From: Clostridiales bacterium
GTDB lineage: Bacteria; Bacillota; Clostridia; Oscillospirales; Acutalibacteraceae
Reading direction: 5' to 3'
Assembly (NCBI GenBank): GCA_019416455.1
Contig: DXXG01000027.1
Coordinates: forward strand, 248,001-312,000
DNA: 64,000 nucleotides
Positions within the stretch are counted from its first letter, which is position 1, and each line of letters starts with the position of its first letter. Made by a program: the position numbers and the translations under genes. This document shows positions 24,482-32,436 of this stretch, in pieces. A model generated the notes under the pieces. The model saw nothing but the letters and a program-made list of their open reading frames with translations, was not told the origin of the DNA and made no database searches.

Positions 24482-25246
24482 ATGACTGTATGTGAAACCA
24501 TAGATTGCCTGTTGGAAAAAAAACATATGTCCCGCCGACAATTAGCGATTGCAGCAGGAATTCCTCCTTCCACTTTGCAATCGGCACTGTCCAGAAATAA
24601 AGAAATCTCTCTTGATATGCTGGAAAAACTGGCGCAGGCATTGAATGTGTCTATAGCAGCACTGATGCCGGAACGACTGGTGCAAGATGTGGCAGATTTT
24701 GCCATACAAATTGCGGAGAGAAACAAGACACTGGAACGGGAAGGGCTGCTGGACGGTCTATCCCAAGAACAACGGGATCGACTGACGGACCCTCAAAAGA
24801 TTACAGAAGACAGCTTGACAAGAGCCTGGAAAAATAAAGACGAGATCATAAAACGGGAGGCCTGGAAAGCGGCGGAAGAAATCCTGGTAGAATACATGGA
24901 CGGCCTTTCTGCTGGCTATCTGAGAAAGAGCGTTCAAAAGTACTTTGACGAGATGAACACCCTGGGGCAGATTGTGGCGGTCAAAATGATGGAAACGCTG
25001 GCACAACAGCCAGACTACCGTCCCCGGCCCACGGAATTCTGGGAGGAAAAGCGGCGGGCGGCAAATGACCCGGACTGGTGGAAAAAGGTCAAGATAGACC
25101 AGGGAACCCAAGAAACCGCCTCCCAGCGCCCCGAGAAGGCCCTCTACACCTCCACAGGGGATAAACCTCAAGAAGAAGCGGAAACACCCCAAAACGAGCC
25201 GCAGGGGCAAAAAGGCGGGCCAAAACAAGAGCCCGAGGAACAATAA
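24482..25246 (+). CDS. XRE-family repressor with long C-terminal extension
   Basis: The 254-residue protein has an N-terminal XRE HTH (MSRRQLAIAAGIPPSTLQSALSR) and then about 180 residues of charged helical sequence with a Pro/Gln/Glu-rich tail. It lacks an S24 protease domain, so it is probably not inactivated by LexA-style self-cleavage. ATG at 24482 follows AAAAGGAGG; a slightly longer frame starts inside the promoter and is rejected. It is the likely lysogeny-type repressor of the element, facing the Cro-like gene. Confidence 0.85.
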   Translation: MTVCETIDCLLEKKHMSRRQLAIAAGIPPSTLQSALSRNKEISLDMLEKLAQALNVSIAALMPERLVQDVADFAIQIAERNKTLEREGLLDGLSQEQRDRLTDPQKITEDSLTRAWKNKDEIIKREAWKAAEEILVEYMDGLSAGYLRKSVQKYFDEMNTLGQIVAVKMMETLAQQPDYRPRPTEFWEEKRRAANDPDWWKKVKIDQGTQETASQRPEKALYTSTGDKPQEEAETPQNEPQGQKGGPKQEPEEQ

Positions 25247-25278
25247 ACCGCTTTCGGCGAAAAAAGGAGGCCAAAACC

Positions 25279-25596
25279 TTGGAAGAGATATTGCAGGAAC
25301 TCCGCTCCCTGTGTGAGGCGGGGAAGATCACCTGGACACGCCACGCCCTAACACGGATGTTACAGCGGGACATTTCCAGAGAAGAAGTGAAAGCGGCCAT
25401 CCTACACGGGAAAGTGATAGAGAATTACCCACAAGATTACCCCTACCCCAGCTGTTTAATTCTCCACATCCAGGGAAAACCTCTCCATGTGGTGTGCGGC
25501 GCTGGGGACGGGGAATTGTGGATCATCACCGTATACCGGCCCGATCCCAGCCAATGGGAAAACGATTTCGCAACCAGAAAGGAGAACCAGGCATGA
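25279..25596 (+). CDS. DUF4258 protein, probable toxin
   Basis: The 105-residue protein matches the DUF4258 pattern: WTRHALTRMLQRDISREEVK near the start and HVVCGAGDGELWIITVYRPD near the end, a RelE/BrnT-like small fold. TTG start with AGGAGG eight bases upstream. Its stop overlaps the start of a YgiT-type zinc-finger gene, the standard toxin-antitoxin pairing. It may act as an mRNA interferase and stabilise the element; activity is inferred from family and context. Confidence 0.8.
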   Translation: MEEILQELRSLCEAGKITWTRHALTRMLQRDISREEVKAAILHGKVIENYPQDYPYPSCLILHIQGKPLHVVCGAGDGELWIITVYRPDPSQWENDFATRKENQA

Positions 25597-25823
25597 AGTG
25601 CTTTTTGTGCAAGGGAGATTTGCAGGAGCAAACCACCAATTTCATGATTGACGTGGATAACTGCTTTATTATCGTGAAGAATGTCCCCTCCCGGGTGTGC
25701 AGCCAGTGCGGGGAAGTGTCCTACTCGGACGAGGTGGCCGCCAAGCTGGAACGCATTGTAAAAGCAGTGCGGAAAGCGGTTTCCGAGGTGGCAATCGTCA
25801 ATTACCAGGATAGTGTGGCGTGA
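25593..25823 (+). CDS. YgiT-type zinc-finger antitoxin (MqsA-like N-domain)
   Basis: The 76-residue protein has two CxxC pairs, CFLCKG and CSQCGE, with the linker seen in YgiT/MqsA N-terminal domains, and a short helical tail. It would bind and neutralise the DUF4258 protein. ATG at 25593 overlaps the toxin stop (ATGA). It lacks the C-terminal HTH of full-length MqsA, so autoregulation may be provided by another regulator. Confidence 0.82.
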   Translation: MKCFLCKGDLQEQTTNFMIDVDNCFIIVKNVPSRVCSQCGEVSYSDEVAAKLERIVKAVRKAVSEVAIVNYQDSVA

Positions 25824-25880
25824 AGATTTTACAATCTTCACAGAGAGCCGCTTTCGGCAGAAGGAAAGGAGGCGTAGTTC

Positions 25881-27260
25881 TTGGCCAGTGTGCGTCCCAT
25901 GAAAAACAAGGAGGGGGAGATCACTTCCTACCAGATCACCGTATCCGCCGGGCGGGTAGGGGGAAAGCAGGTGCGAAAGTATAAGACCTGGACCCCCACC
26001 CCTGGCATGACGGCCCGGCAGATCGAGAAGGCATTGAACGCGGAGGCGGTCAAGTTTGAGGAGGCGGTGGAAAAGGGTTTCTCCGGCGGCGACCGGCAGA
26101 CCTTTGGGGACTATGCCCGGTATGTGATCGGCCTCAAGGAAAGCGGAGGGGCCAAGCACAACACCATCCGGGAGTACACCCACCTTATGAAGCGGATTGA
26201 CCCGGCCATTGGCCACATCAAGCTGGACAAACTGCGCCCCCAGCACTTGAACGCCTTTTACCGGAACCTGGAGGAGAAGGGTGTGGCGGACCTTCCAGCC
26301 AAAGCCACGGCAAAGCCGGGACTCCAGGAGAAGGTGACCACCACCCAGAAAGCCCTTGCCGCCGCTGCCGGTTTGTCCGTGAATACGGTAGCCCTGGCCC
26401 TCCAAGGAAAGCGGGTTGCGCTGACCACGGCCCAAGCCATTGCCCACGCCCTGGGAAGGCGGGTGGAGGACCTGTTCACCGTGGATAAACGGGAGGAGAG
26501 CCTTTCCAGTAAAACCGTGTTGGAGTATCACCGGTTTATCTCAGCGGTGCTGGCCCAGGCGGAAAAGGAAATGTTGGTCACTTATAACGCGGCCCAGAAA
26601 GCCACGCCTCCCAAGCTGGAGCGAAAAGAGGCGGACTATTTTCAGCCGGAAGAAGTGGAGCGGATCGGGCAGGCCTTGGAGGGTGAGCCTATCAAATGGC
26701 GGACCATCACCCACCTGCTGCTGATTACAGGAGCCCGCCGGGGGGAATTGTGCGGCCTGAAATGGGAGAAGATCGACTGGGAAAACCGGCAGTTAAAGAT
26801 CGATCGAACCATTCTCTACTCCCCGGACCGGGGTATCTATGAGAGCAGCACTAAAACGGACAATGTGCGGTTTATCAAGCTGCCCCAGGAAACAATGGAA
26901 CTTATGCGGGAGTACCGGGTCTGGTACAACGAGCAGCGGCTGAAAAACGGGGACCGATGGACGGAAAGTGGTTATGTGTTTGTGAAGGAGGTAGGGGGCC
27001 CCATGATGCCGGACAGCGTCAACGCCTGGTTGAACAAGCTGGCAAAGCGGAAGGGGCTGCCGCCCATTCACCCCCACAAGTTCCGGCACACAATGGCCAG
27101 CCTGTTGTATTTCAATCACGCGGACAGCGTTTCCATCTCCAAGCGGTTGGGCCATGCCCGGGTGAGCACCACCACGGATATATACTCCCACCTGATCGCC
27201 CAGGCGGACGAAGCCGCCAGCGAGTGCATCGCGGAGGCTGTGCTCCGGAAAAAGGCCTGA
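25881..27260 (+). CDS. int: Tyrosine integrase with inserted XRE-like HTH
   Basis: The 459-residue recombinase catalyses insertion and excision at tRNA-Arg. It has an arm-binding N-terminus (residues 1-65), a core-binding domain beginning TFGDYARYVIG, and a catalytic domain with Arg286/287 in TGARRGEL, HPHKFRHTM and LGHARVSTTTDIYSH (the active Tyr). Residues about 152-200 (VTTTQKALAAAAGLSVNTV ... ALGRRVEDLF) read as an extra XRE-type HTH embedded in the core-binding domain. TTG start with AGGAGG eight bases ahead. It ends about 210 bases from attR, as expected for the element's own integrase. Confidence 0.93.
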   Translation: MASVRPMKNKEGEITSYQITVSAGRVGGKQVRKYKTWTPTPGMTARQIEKALNAEAVKFEEAVEKGFSGGDRQTFGDYARYVIGLKESGGAKHNTIREYTHLMKRIDPAIGHIKLDKLRPQHLNAFYRNLEEKGVADLPAKATAKPGLQEKVTTTQKALAAAAGLSVNTVALALQGKRVALTTAQAIAHALGRRVEDLFTVDKREESLSSKTVLEYHRFISAVLAQAEKEMLVTYNAAQKATPPKLERKEADYFQPEEVERIGQALEGEPIKWRTITHLLLITGARRGELCGLKWEKIDWENRQLKIDRTILYSPDRGIYESSTKTDNVRFIKLPQETMELMREYRVWYNEQRLKNGDRWTESGYVFVKEVGGPMMPDSVNAWLNKLAKRKGLPPIHPHKFRHTMASLLYFNHADSVSISKRLGHARVSTTTDIYSHLIAQADEAASECIAEAVLRKKA

Positions 27261-27378
27261 AAGGGTTGGGGGAGAAGCCCCACAGAGGCAGGACGGCAGG
27301 AGAAACAGGCAAAAAATAGGCGGGAAGCGGAACCCCAAGAGGGCCAGCTTCTCGCCTTTTTCTGTGCGTTTTGAAAAT

Positions 27379-27413
27379 GTTGTGCGTAAATTGTGCGTAA
27401 ATCCGAAAGCGGT
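27379..27413. repeat. Right arm-type integrase site candidate
   Basis: Thirty-five bases identical to 19436-19470, containing two tandem TTGTGCGTAAA units and ending in GAAAGCGG. It lies between the integrase gene and attR. Confidence 0.55.
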
Positions 27414-27433
27414 CCCCCGTTCCCAGAAAAAAG

Positions 27434-27470
27434 AAAAAACCCAGGAACCGCATGATTCCTAGGTTTTTAC
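27434..27470 (-). terminator. Element-borne terminator for tRNA-Arg
   Basis: On the minus strand AACCTAGGAATC and GGTTCCTGGGTT pair across a short loop and are followed by TTTTTT. It begins just past the CCA end of tRNA-Arg and so replaces the terminator displaced to 19241-19276. Confidence 0.65.
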
Positions 27471-27471
27471 T

Positions 27472-27548
27472 TGGCGCGCCAGGAGGGACTCGAACCCCCG
27501 ACCTTTTGGTTCGTAGCCAAACACTCTATCCAGCTGAGCTACTGGCGC
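27472..27548 (-). tRNA. tRNA-Arg (anticodon ACG), integration target
   Basis: The 77-nt cloverleaf reads GCGCCAG acceptor, D arm GCTC-AGCTGGATA-GAGT, anticodon stem TTTGG with loop CTACGAA giving anticodon ACG, T arm GGGGG-TTCGAGT-CCCTC and an encoded CCA. The 3' 46 bases (27472-27517) are attR, duplicated at 19277-19322; insertion kept the tRNA intact. Confidence 0.95.
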
Positions 27549-27574
27549 ATGGGCTGTTTTCTAACAGCCTAATT

Positions 27575-27603
27575 ATTATAGTAAGAAAATAGGGGAATGT
27601 CAA
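27575..27603 (-). promoter_or_regulatory. Consensus SigA promoter of tRNA-Arg
   Basis: On the minus strand TTGACA and TATAAT match consensus perfectly with a 17-base spacer. The -35 overlaps the stop codon of the GH13 gene. Confidence 0.85.
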
Positions 27604-29477
27604 CCCTTTTTTAAAGATTTTTGAAATTTTGTCACGGAAAATCCAAAAGGCGAGAGAACATTCACTTTTTCCAGGTGTTCTCCCAGGATCAATTCTCCGC
27701 CTTCCATGTCCAGGGACGCCTTTAAAATGCTCTGAGGACGGCTGCTGCGGTTGACCACCACGGTCAGACTCTCCCGAGAATCCTCCGTAAAGATAAAGCG
27801 TTCAAAGGCCAGCAGGTTTCCATTGGCGTACAGAGTCCGGTAGGACCCTTGACCCAGAATGGCTTTTTCCTGGGCGCGGAGCTGTCCCAGCCCTTTGTAC
27901 CAGGTGAGCAGATTCTGACCCTCTCTGCCCCAGGGATAGCAAGCCCGGTTGAAGGGATCGCGATACCCTTCCATGCCGGCTTCGTCGCCGTAATACAGGC
28001 AGGGCACGCCGGGGAGCAGGTACTGCATGAGAGACGCCAACCGCAGCCGTTTCATGCCTGTCTCCCACTGTTCCGGGGAAAGGTGCTGAGCCGCCTGCCA
28101 TTCTCTGCCACGGTTGCCGGCAGGCTCTCCTCCTAGAACGGTAAGGGCCCGTTCCGTGTCGTGGGTGCCGATGTGGTTCATCAGCAGCCGCAGGCATTGG
28201 GGCGGGTAGTTCTCCGCAATGCTCTCCACGGTCTCCGCGAAGTTTCGGGGATCTGATCCCAGCAGGAAGCCCAGAATGGCATCCCGGAAGGGGTAGTTCA
28301 TCACGGTGTCTAGCTGGCCTCCCAGCAAATACCGTCGGCGGATACCGTAAGCCGTTTTGTTGGAGGCATCCTCCCATACTTCCCCCAGCACCAGGGCATC
28401 GGGATCTTCCGCCTTGACCGCACGGTTCAGGCTGTCCAGGAACTGGTCCGGAAGTTCGTCGGCCACGTCCAGCCGCCAGCCGGAGGCTCCTGCTTTCAGC
28501 CACTTCCGCACGATGCCATTCTCTCCGTTGATATACTCGTCGTAGCTGGGCTCGGTTTCCTTCACGTTGGGCAGGGTATCAAAATTCCACCAGCACTCGT
28601 AGGAGTCGGGCCACTGACGGAAAGTGTACCAGGGATAGTAGGGGGACTGCTGGGAGTTGTAAGCGCCAGGAGTGGAGTAGCGTCCTTCCCGGTTAAAGTA
28701 GACGCTGTCGCTGCCGGTATGGCTGAACACTCCGTCGATGACCACCCGGATGCCAAGCTTTTTGGCGGCGGCGCACAGGGAACGGAAATTCTCCTCGTTG
28801 CCCAGGAGGGGGTCGATCTTGGAATAGTCCGCTGTATCATAGCGGTGGTTGGAGTGGGACTCGAAAATGGGATTGCAGTAGATGCAGGTGACTCCCAGGC
28901 TCTTGAGATAGGGCAGTTTTTCCTCAATGCCTTTCAGGTCACCGCCGAAAAAGTCGGTGTTGGTGATCTTGCCCTGGGCGTTAGGGGCCCAGTCCGGTTG
29001 AGCTTCCCAGTTTTCGTGGTAGGTTCGGCCGGTGGGGACGTTTTCCTTGGGGGTGCCGGACTTGTGGAACCGGTCCGGGAAGATCTGGTACATCACGCCC
29101 CCTTCCAGCCAGTCGGGGGTTTTGAATTCTTTTTGGTACACCGTGAGCTGCCACTGATTGTTGCCGCCGAAGATGCCGTCCCCGGCGAACCCTTTGGACA
29201 GCCGCTGGCTGCCCCGGTGGGTGCGGATCTCAAAATGGTAGAAATAGAGCCCGGCCTTATCCGGGGTAAAGTGACATTCCCACCACTCCTGGTTGCTGCC
29301 GTTCATGCCGCACCAGAACAGGTCCAGCACCTGTGAGGGGTCACCTTCCCGCTGGATGACCAAATGGGCTCCCGAGCAGGAGATCTCCCGGGGAAGGGTG
29401 ATGCGGAAATGGACAGCAGTCCCCTCCGCCACGGCCCCCAGAGGGTCACGGTATTTTCTGCTGCGGGAATTAAACAT
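27600..29477 (-). CDS. Glycoside hydrolase family 13 (neopullulanase/maltogenic amylase-like)
   Basis: The 625-residue enzyme hydrolyses alpha-1,4/1,6 glucans. It has an N-terminal beta-sandwich (CBM34-like, residues 1-125), then the GH13 barrel: NPIFESHSNHRYDTADY, GVFSHTG, nucleophile Asp in GWRLDVADEL, acid/base Glu in VLGEVWED and the transition-state Asp in NHIGTHDTERAL. No signal peptide, so it is cytoplasmic and acts on imported maltodextrins or glycogen. ATG at 29477 has AGAAGG upstream; an upstream GTG adds an unlikely 16 residues. It follows glycogen phosphorylase on the same strand. Confidence 0.92.
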   Translation of the reverse strand: MFNSRSRKYRDPLGAVAEGTAVHFRITLPREISCSGAHLVIQREGDPSQVLDLFWCGMNGSNQEWWECHFTPDKAGLYFYHFEIRTHRGSQRLSKGFAGDGIFGGNNQWQLTVYQKEFKTPDWLEGGVMYQIFPDRFHKSGTPKENVPTGRTYHENWEAQPDWAPNAQGKITNTDFFGGDLKGIEEKLPYLKSLGVTCIYCNPIFESHSNHRYDTADYSKIDPLLGNEENFRSLCAAAKKLGIRVVIDGVFSHTGSDSVYFNREGRYSTPGAYNSQQSPYYPWYTFRQWPDSYECWWNFDTLPNVKETEPSYDEYINGENGIVRKWLKAGASGWRLDVADELPDQFLDSLNRAVKAEDPDALVLGEVWEDASNKTAYGIRRRYLLGGQLDTVMNYPFRDAILGFLLGSDPRNFAETVESIAENYPPQCLRLLMNHIGTHDTERALTVLGGEPAGNRGREWQAAQHLSPEQWETGMKRLRLASLMQYLLPGVPCLYYGDEAGMEGYRDPFNRACYPWGREGQNLLTWYKGLGQLRAQEKAILGQGSYRTLYANGNLLAFERFIFTEDSRESLTVVVNRSSRPQSILKASLDMEGGELILGEHLEKVNVLSPFGFSVTKFQKSLKKG

Positions 29478-29528
29478 AGCGCGCCTTCTTTCTTGGTCCT
29501 GGGCAGGACCAGAGTTGTGTTCCACAAG

Positions 29529-29582
29529 GAAAGGCAGCGTAGGGCCGCGGCTTTCTAGTCCCGGCTTACGCTGCGCTTTCTA
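29529..29582 (-). terminator. Terminator after glycogen phosphorylase
   Basis: GCAGCGTA and TACGCTGC form the outer stem of a GC-rich hairpin, followed on the minus strand by CTTTCCTT. Some read-through into the GH13 gene is likely since the tail is weak. Confidence 0.5.
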
Positions 29583-29611
29583 AAAGTTAAATAGTGTGGG
29601 GAAGAAACCCC

Positions 29612-32050
29612 TTATTTTTCCACCTTTTTGGCTCCCAGGTTCTTGGCCGGGGGCACAGGAGAAGCGTGCCAAATGTTCCCGGCGTACTCCCGGATGGCAC
29701 GGTCAGCGGCGAAACGGCCTGCCCCGGCGATATTCAGCAGGGACATGCGGTTCCAGCCAGTCTGATCCTGATAGAGCTTCTCAGCCCGCTGCTGAGCTTC
29801 GTGGTAGGAGCGCAGGTCGGCCAAAGCCATGTAGCGGTCCTCCTGGAGCAGGGTCTTGAAGATATCCTTGAACTGGCCGCCGTTCATGGAGCCCATCTCG
29901 TCCATGGCACGGCGCACCAGAGCGTCGTTCTGGTACTGGTTCTGGGGATGGTAGCCGGAGCGCTTCAGCTGCTCCACCTGAGAGGCGGTCATGCCGAAGA
30001 GGATGATATTCTCGTCGCCCACGGTCTCGTGGATCTCCACATTGGCGCCGTCCAGAGTGCCCAGCGTGATAGCGCCGTTGATCATGAACTTCATGTTGCT
30101 GGTGCCGGAAGCCTCGGTGCCGGCCAGGGAGATCTGCTCGCTGATCTCCGCGGCGGGAGTGAGCAGTTCTGCCCAGGTGACGGAGTAGTTCTCCACGAAC
30201 ACGATCTTCAGCTTCTTGTTCACCCGCTCGTCAGCGTTGATGATCTTGGCCAGAGCCGCGATGAACTGGATGATCTGCTTGGCGAAATAGTAGCCGGGAG
30301 CAGCCTTGGCGCCGAAGAAATAGGTGTGAGGAGTAAAGTCCGCGTTGGGGTTCTCCCGCAGCCACTGATAGGTGGCCAGGATGTTCAGGGCGTTCATGTG
30401 CTGGCGCTTGTACTCGTGGAGGCGCTTCACCTGCACGTCGAACAGGGAATCGGGATCCACCACGTCGTTCTGTGCCTTTTTCAGGTACTTGGCCAGACGC
30501 TCCTTATTGGCGTGCTTGATCTCCTGGAGCTGCTTGAGCACGGAAGCGTCGTCCTTGTATTTTGCCAGCCCCTGGAGCTTGTCGGCGTCGTAGATGTAGT
30601 CACGGCCGATCAGGTCGGTGATCATCCCTGCCAGCTTGGGGTTGGACTGGTTCAGCCACCGCCGGTGGGCGATGCCGTTGGTCACGTTGGTAAACTTCTG
30701 AGGCTCTTCCTCGTAGAAGTCGTGGAACACGTCGTCCTTCAGGATCTCGCTGTGGAGAGCGGACACGCCGTTGACGGTGTGAGAGCCGATGACAGCCAGG
30801 TTAGCCATCTTCACATAGCCGTCGTTGAGGGGGGCCATACGGTAGATCTTGGCCTCGTCCACGCCCTTGGCGCGCATCTCTTCCCAGAAGCGCCGGTCGA
30901 TCTCCTCCACGATCTGATAGATCCGGGGCAGGCGCATCTTGAACAGGTCACGGTTCCAGGTCTCCAAAGCCTCGCTCATAACGGTGTGGTTGGTGTAAGC
31001 CACGGTCCGCTTCACGATATCCCAGGCAGCGTCCCAGCCGTAGCCGCACTCGTCCAGCATGACACGCATCATTTCAGGAATGGTGAGCACGGGATGGGTA
31101 TCGTTCAGATGGATGGCCGCCAGCTCGGGCAGCTGATCCAGGTTGCCGTGAGCGTACAGATGCCGCCGAATGATGTCCTGAATAGAAGCGGACACCAGGA
31201 AATACTGCTGGGAGAGACGAAGCAGCTTGCCGTCGGTGTGGTTGTCCTCAGGGTAGAGCACCTTGGTGATGACCTCGCTCATGGCCTGCTGCTCCATGGC
31301 GCGCATATAGTTGCCGCCGTTGAACAGCTTCATGTCGAATTTGTCGTTTTCAGCCTTCCAGATGCGCAGCAGGCTCACGCCCTTGCCGTCCATGCCGGCG
31401 ATGTACATGTCGTAGGGCACAGCGGTAACGGTGGTGTAATCCTTGTGGCGCACGGAGTGGTACTGGTCGTGCCACTGCTCCTCGATGTGGCCGCCGAAGT
31501 GGACCTCCACGGAGCTCTCAGGCACTTTTTGCAGCCAGACGCTGCCGCCGGGCAGCCAGAAGTCGGGCAGCTCGGTCTGCCAGCCGTCCACCAGTTTCTG
31601 GCGGAAGATGCCGTACTCATACCGCAGGGAGTAGCCCATGGCAGGGTAGCCCTGGGTGGCAAGGCCGTCCATGAAGCAGGCGGCGAGCCTTCCCAAACCG
31701 CCGTTGCCCAGACCTGCGTCAGGCTCCTGCTCGTAAAGGGCGTCCAGTTTGATGTTGTAATCAGAAAGGGCCTTGCGGAAGTTTTCCTCCAGACCCAGAT
31801 TATACAGATTATTCCGCAGGGAACGGCCCAGCAGGAATTCCATGCACAGGTAATACACCTGCTTGGTGCCGGTTTTTTCGGCGTTGTTGACGAATTCGGT
31901 GCGGCCCTTGGTGAGCAATTCCCGGACGATCAAAACGCTTGCCTTGTAATATTCCTCGTCGGTGGCGTTTTCCAAAGATACCCCAAAGGTGTGGGCCAGC
32001 CGGTCCTTGATGGCCTCCTTGATTTGCTCGACACTCAGCTTGTAATCCAT
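29612..32050 (-). CDS. glgP: Glycogen/maltodextrin phosphorylase
   Basis: The 812-residue PLP enzyme releases glucose-1-phosphate from alpha-1,4-glucans. Family landmarks are present: GLGNGGLGRLAACFMDGLAT near residue 110, HLNDTHPVL with RMMLDECG in the middle, VKRLHEYKRQHMN, and the cofactor segment EASGTSNMKFMINGAITLGT with the PLP Lys. Full family length. ATG preceded by TTGGAGGAATC. Together with the GH13 enzyme it forms a debranching-plus-phosphorolysis route for intracellular glucan. Confidence 0.96.
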   Translation of the reverse strand: MDYKLSVEQIKEAIKDRLAHTFGVSLENATDEEYYKASVLIVRELLTKGRTEFVNNAEKTGTKQVYYLCMEFLLGRSLRNNLYNLGLEENFRKALSDYNIKLDALYEQEPDAGLGNGGLGRLAACFMDGLATQGYPAMGYSLRYEYGIFRQKLVDGWQTELPDFWLPGGSVWLQKVPESSVEVHFGGHIEEQWHDQYHSVRHKDYTTVTAVPYDMYIAGMDGKGVSLLRIWKAENDKFDMKLFNGGNYMRAMEQQAMSEVITKVLYPEDNHTDGKLLRLSQQYFLVSASIQDIIRRHLYAHGNLDQLPELAAIHLNDTHPVLTIPEMMRVMLDECGYGWDAAWDIVKRTVAYTNHTVMSEALETWNRDLFKMRLPRIYQIVEEIDRRFWEEMRAKGVDEAKIYRMAPLNDGYVKMANLAVIGSHTVNGVSALHSEILKDDVFHDFYEEEPQKFTNVTNGIAHRRWLNQSNPKLAGMITDLIGRDYIYDADKLQGLAKYKDDASVLKQLQEIKHANKERLAKYLKKAQNDVVDPDSLFDVQVKRLHEYKRQHMNALNILATYQWLRENPNADFTPHTYFFGAKAAPGYYFAKQIIQFIAALAKIINADERVNKKLKIVFVENYSVTWAELLTPAAEISEQISLAGTEASGTSNMKFMINGAITLGTLDGANVEIHETVGDENIILFGMTASQVEQLKRSGYHPQNQYQNDALVRRAMDEMGSMNGGQFKDIFKTLLQEDRYMALADLRSYHEAQQRAEKLYQDQTGWNRMSLLNIAGAGRFAADRAIREYAGNIWHASPVPPAKNLGAKKVEK

Positions 32051-32436
32051 TGAGATTCCTCCAAAAACTATTTAAACTGCATAAATTAGATTAAAAAATA
32101 TGCTGCGATCAACTTTGACATGTGCATTATAAACTAAAAAGGCAGGAAAAACAATCGCAATAAATCCCCAAGCTGGTCTCAGATATTTGTACATTCTTTA
32201 CAAATCTAGCCGCCAGCCTGGGGAAATCCCGCCATTCTTTGAATTTATCATAGCACAGATAGGGCGTGGATACAATAAAAAAACAGGTAAAAAGCGTTTG
32301 TGTTTTTGCGCTGGGGCAGTTCGTTTGTGGAAAAAAACGTGAAAATGGAGAGAAAGCTCTTCCCGAAAAAGAGATTATGCAATATAATAGGTTTACGCGA
32401 GAGCACCAGCGGCTCTGGGAAAGGATGGATTTTAGA
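32051..32436. other. Divergent gap between glgP and the ZapA-like gene
   Basis: No gene is seen. It holds the glgP promoter, an inverted repeat TCCCCAAGCTGG/CCAGCCTGGGGA enclosing a small ATTTGTA/TACAAAT hairpin at about 32163-32224, and the leader of the ZapA-like gene. In-frame ATG codons lie upstream of the chosen ZapA start but lack ribosome sites. Confidence 0.5.
32126..32154 (-). promoter_or_regulatory. Promoter of glgP
   Basis: On the minus strand TTGTTT and TATAAT are separated by 17 bases, giving a leader of about 70 bases ahead of glgP. Confidence 0.5.

Larger units (their letters stand above)
19277..27517. mobile_element. Integrative element in tRNA-Arg(ACG), satellite-like
   Basis: An 8.2-kb segment is bounded by 46-bp direct repeats of the tRNA-Arg 3' half. 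It contains, left to right, a coiled-coil protein, a sigma-like factor, an S24-fold protein, a small unknown protein, a DnaC-type loader, a DUF6291/DnaD-like protein, an HTH protein and an XRE protein on the minus strand, then a divergent XRE protein, a toxin-antitoxin pair and the integrase on the plus strand. There are no capsid, terminase, relaxase or type IV secretion genes. The integrase plus divergent regulators plus replication module layout resembles phage-inducible chromosomal islands. Mobility needs helper functions if so. Confidence 0.85.

Noticed and set aside
29594..32053. 819-codon open frame on the plus strand opposite glgP
   Set aside because: It is the mirror of a clear glycogen phosphorylase gene, has low-complexity Val/His/Gly-rich sequence typical of antisense frames, and no ribosome site.
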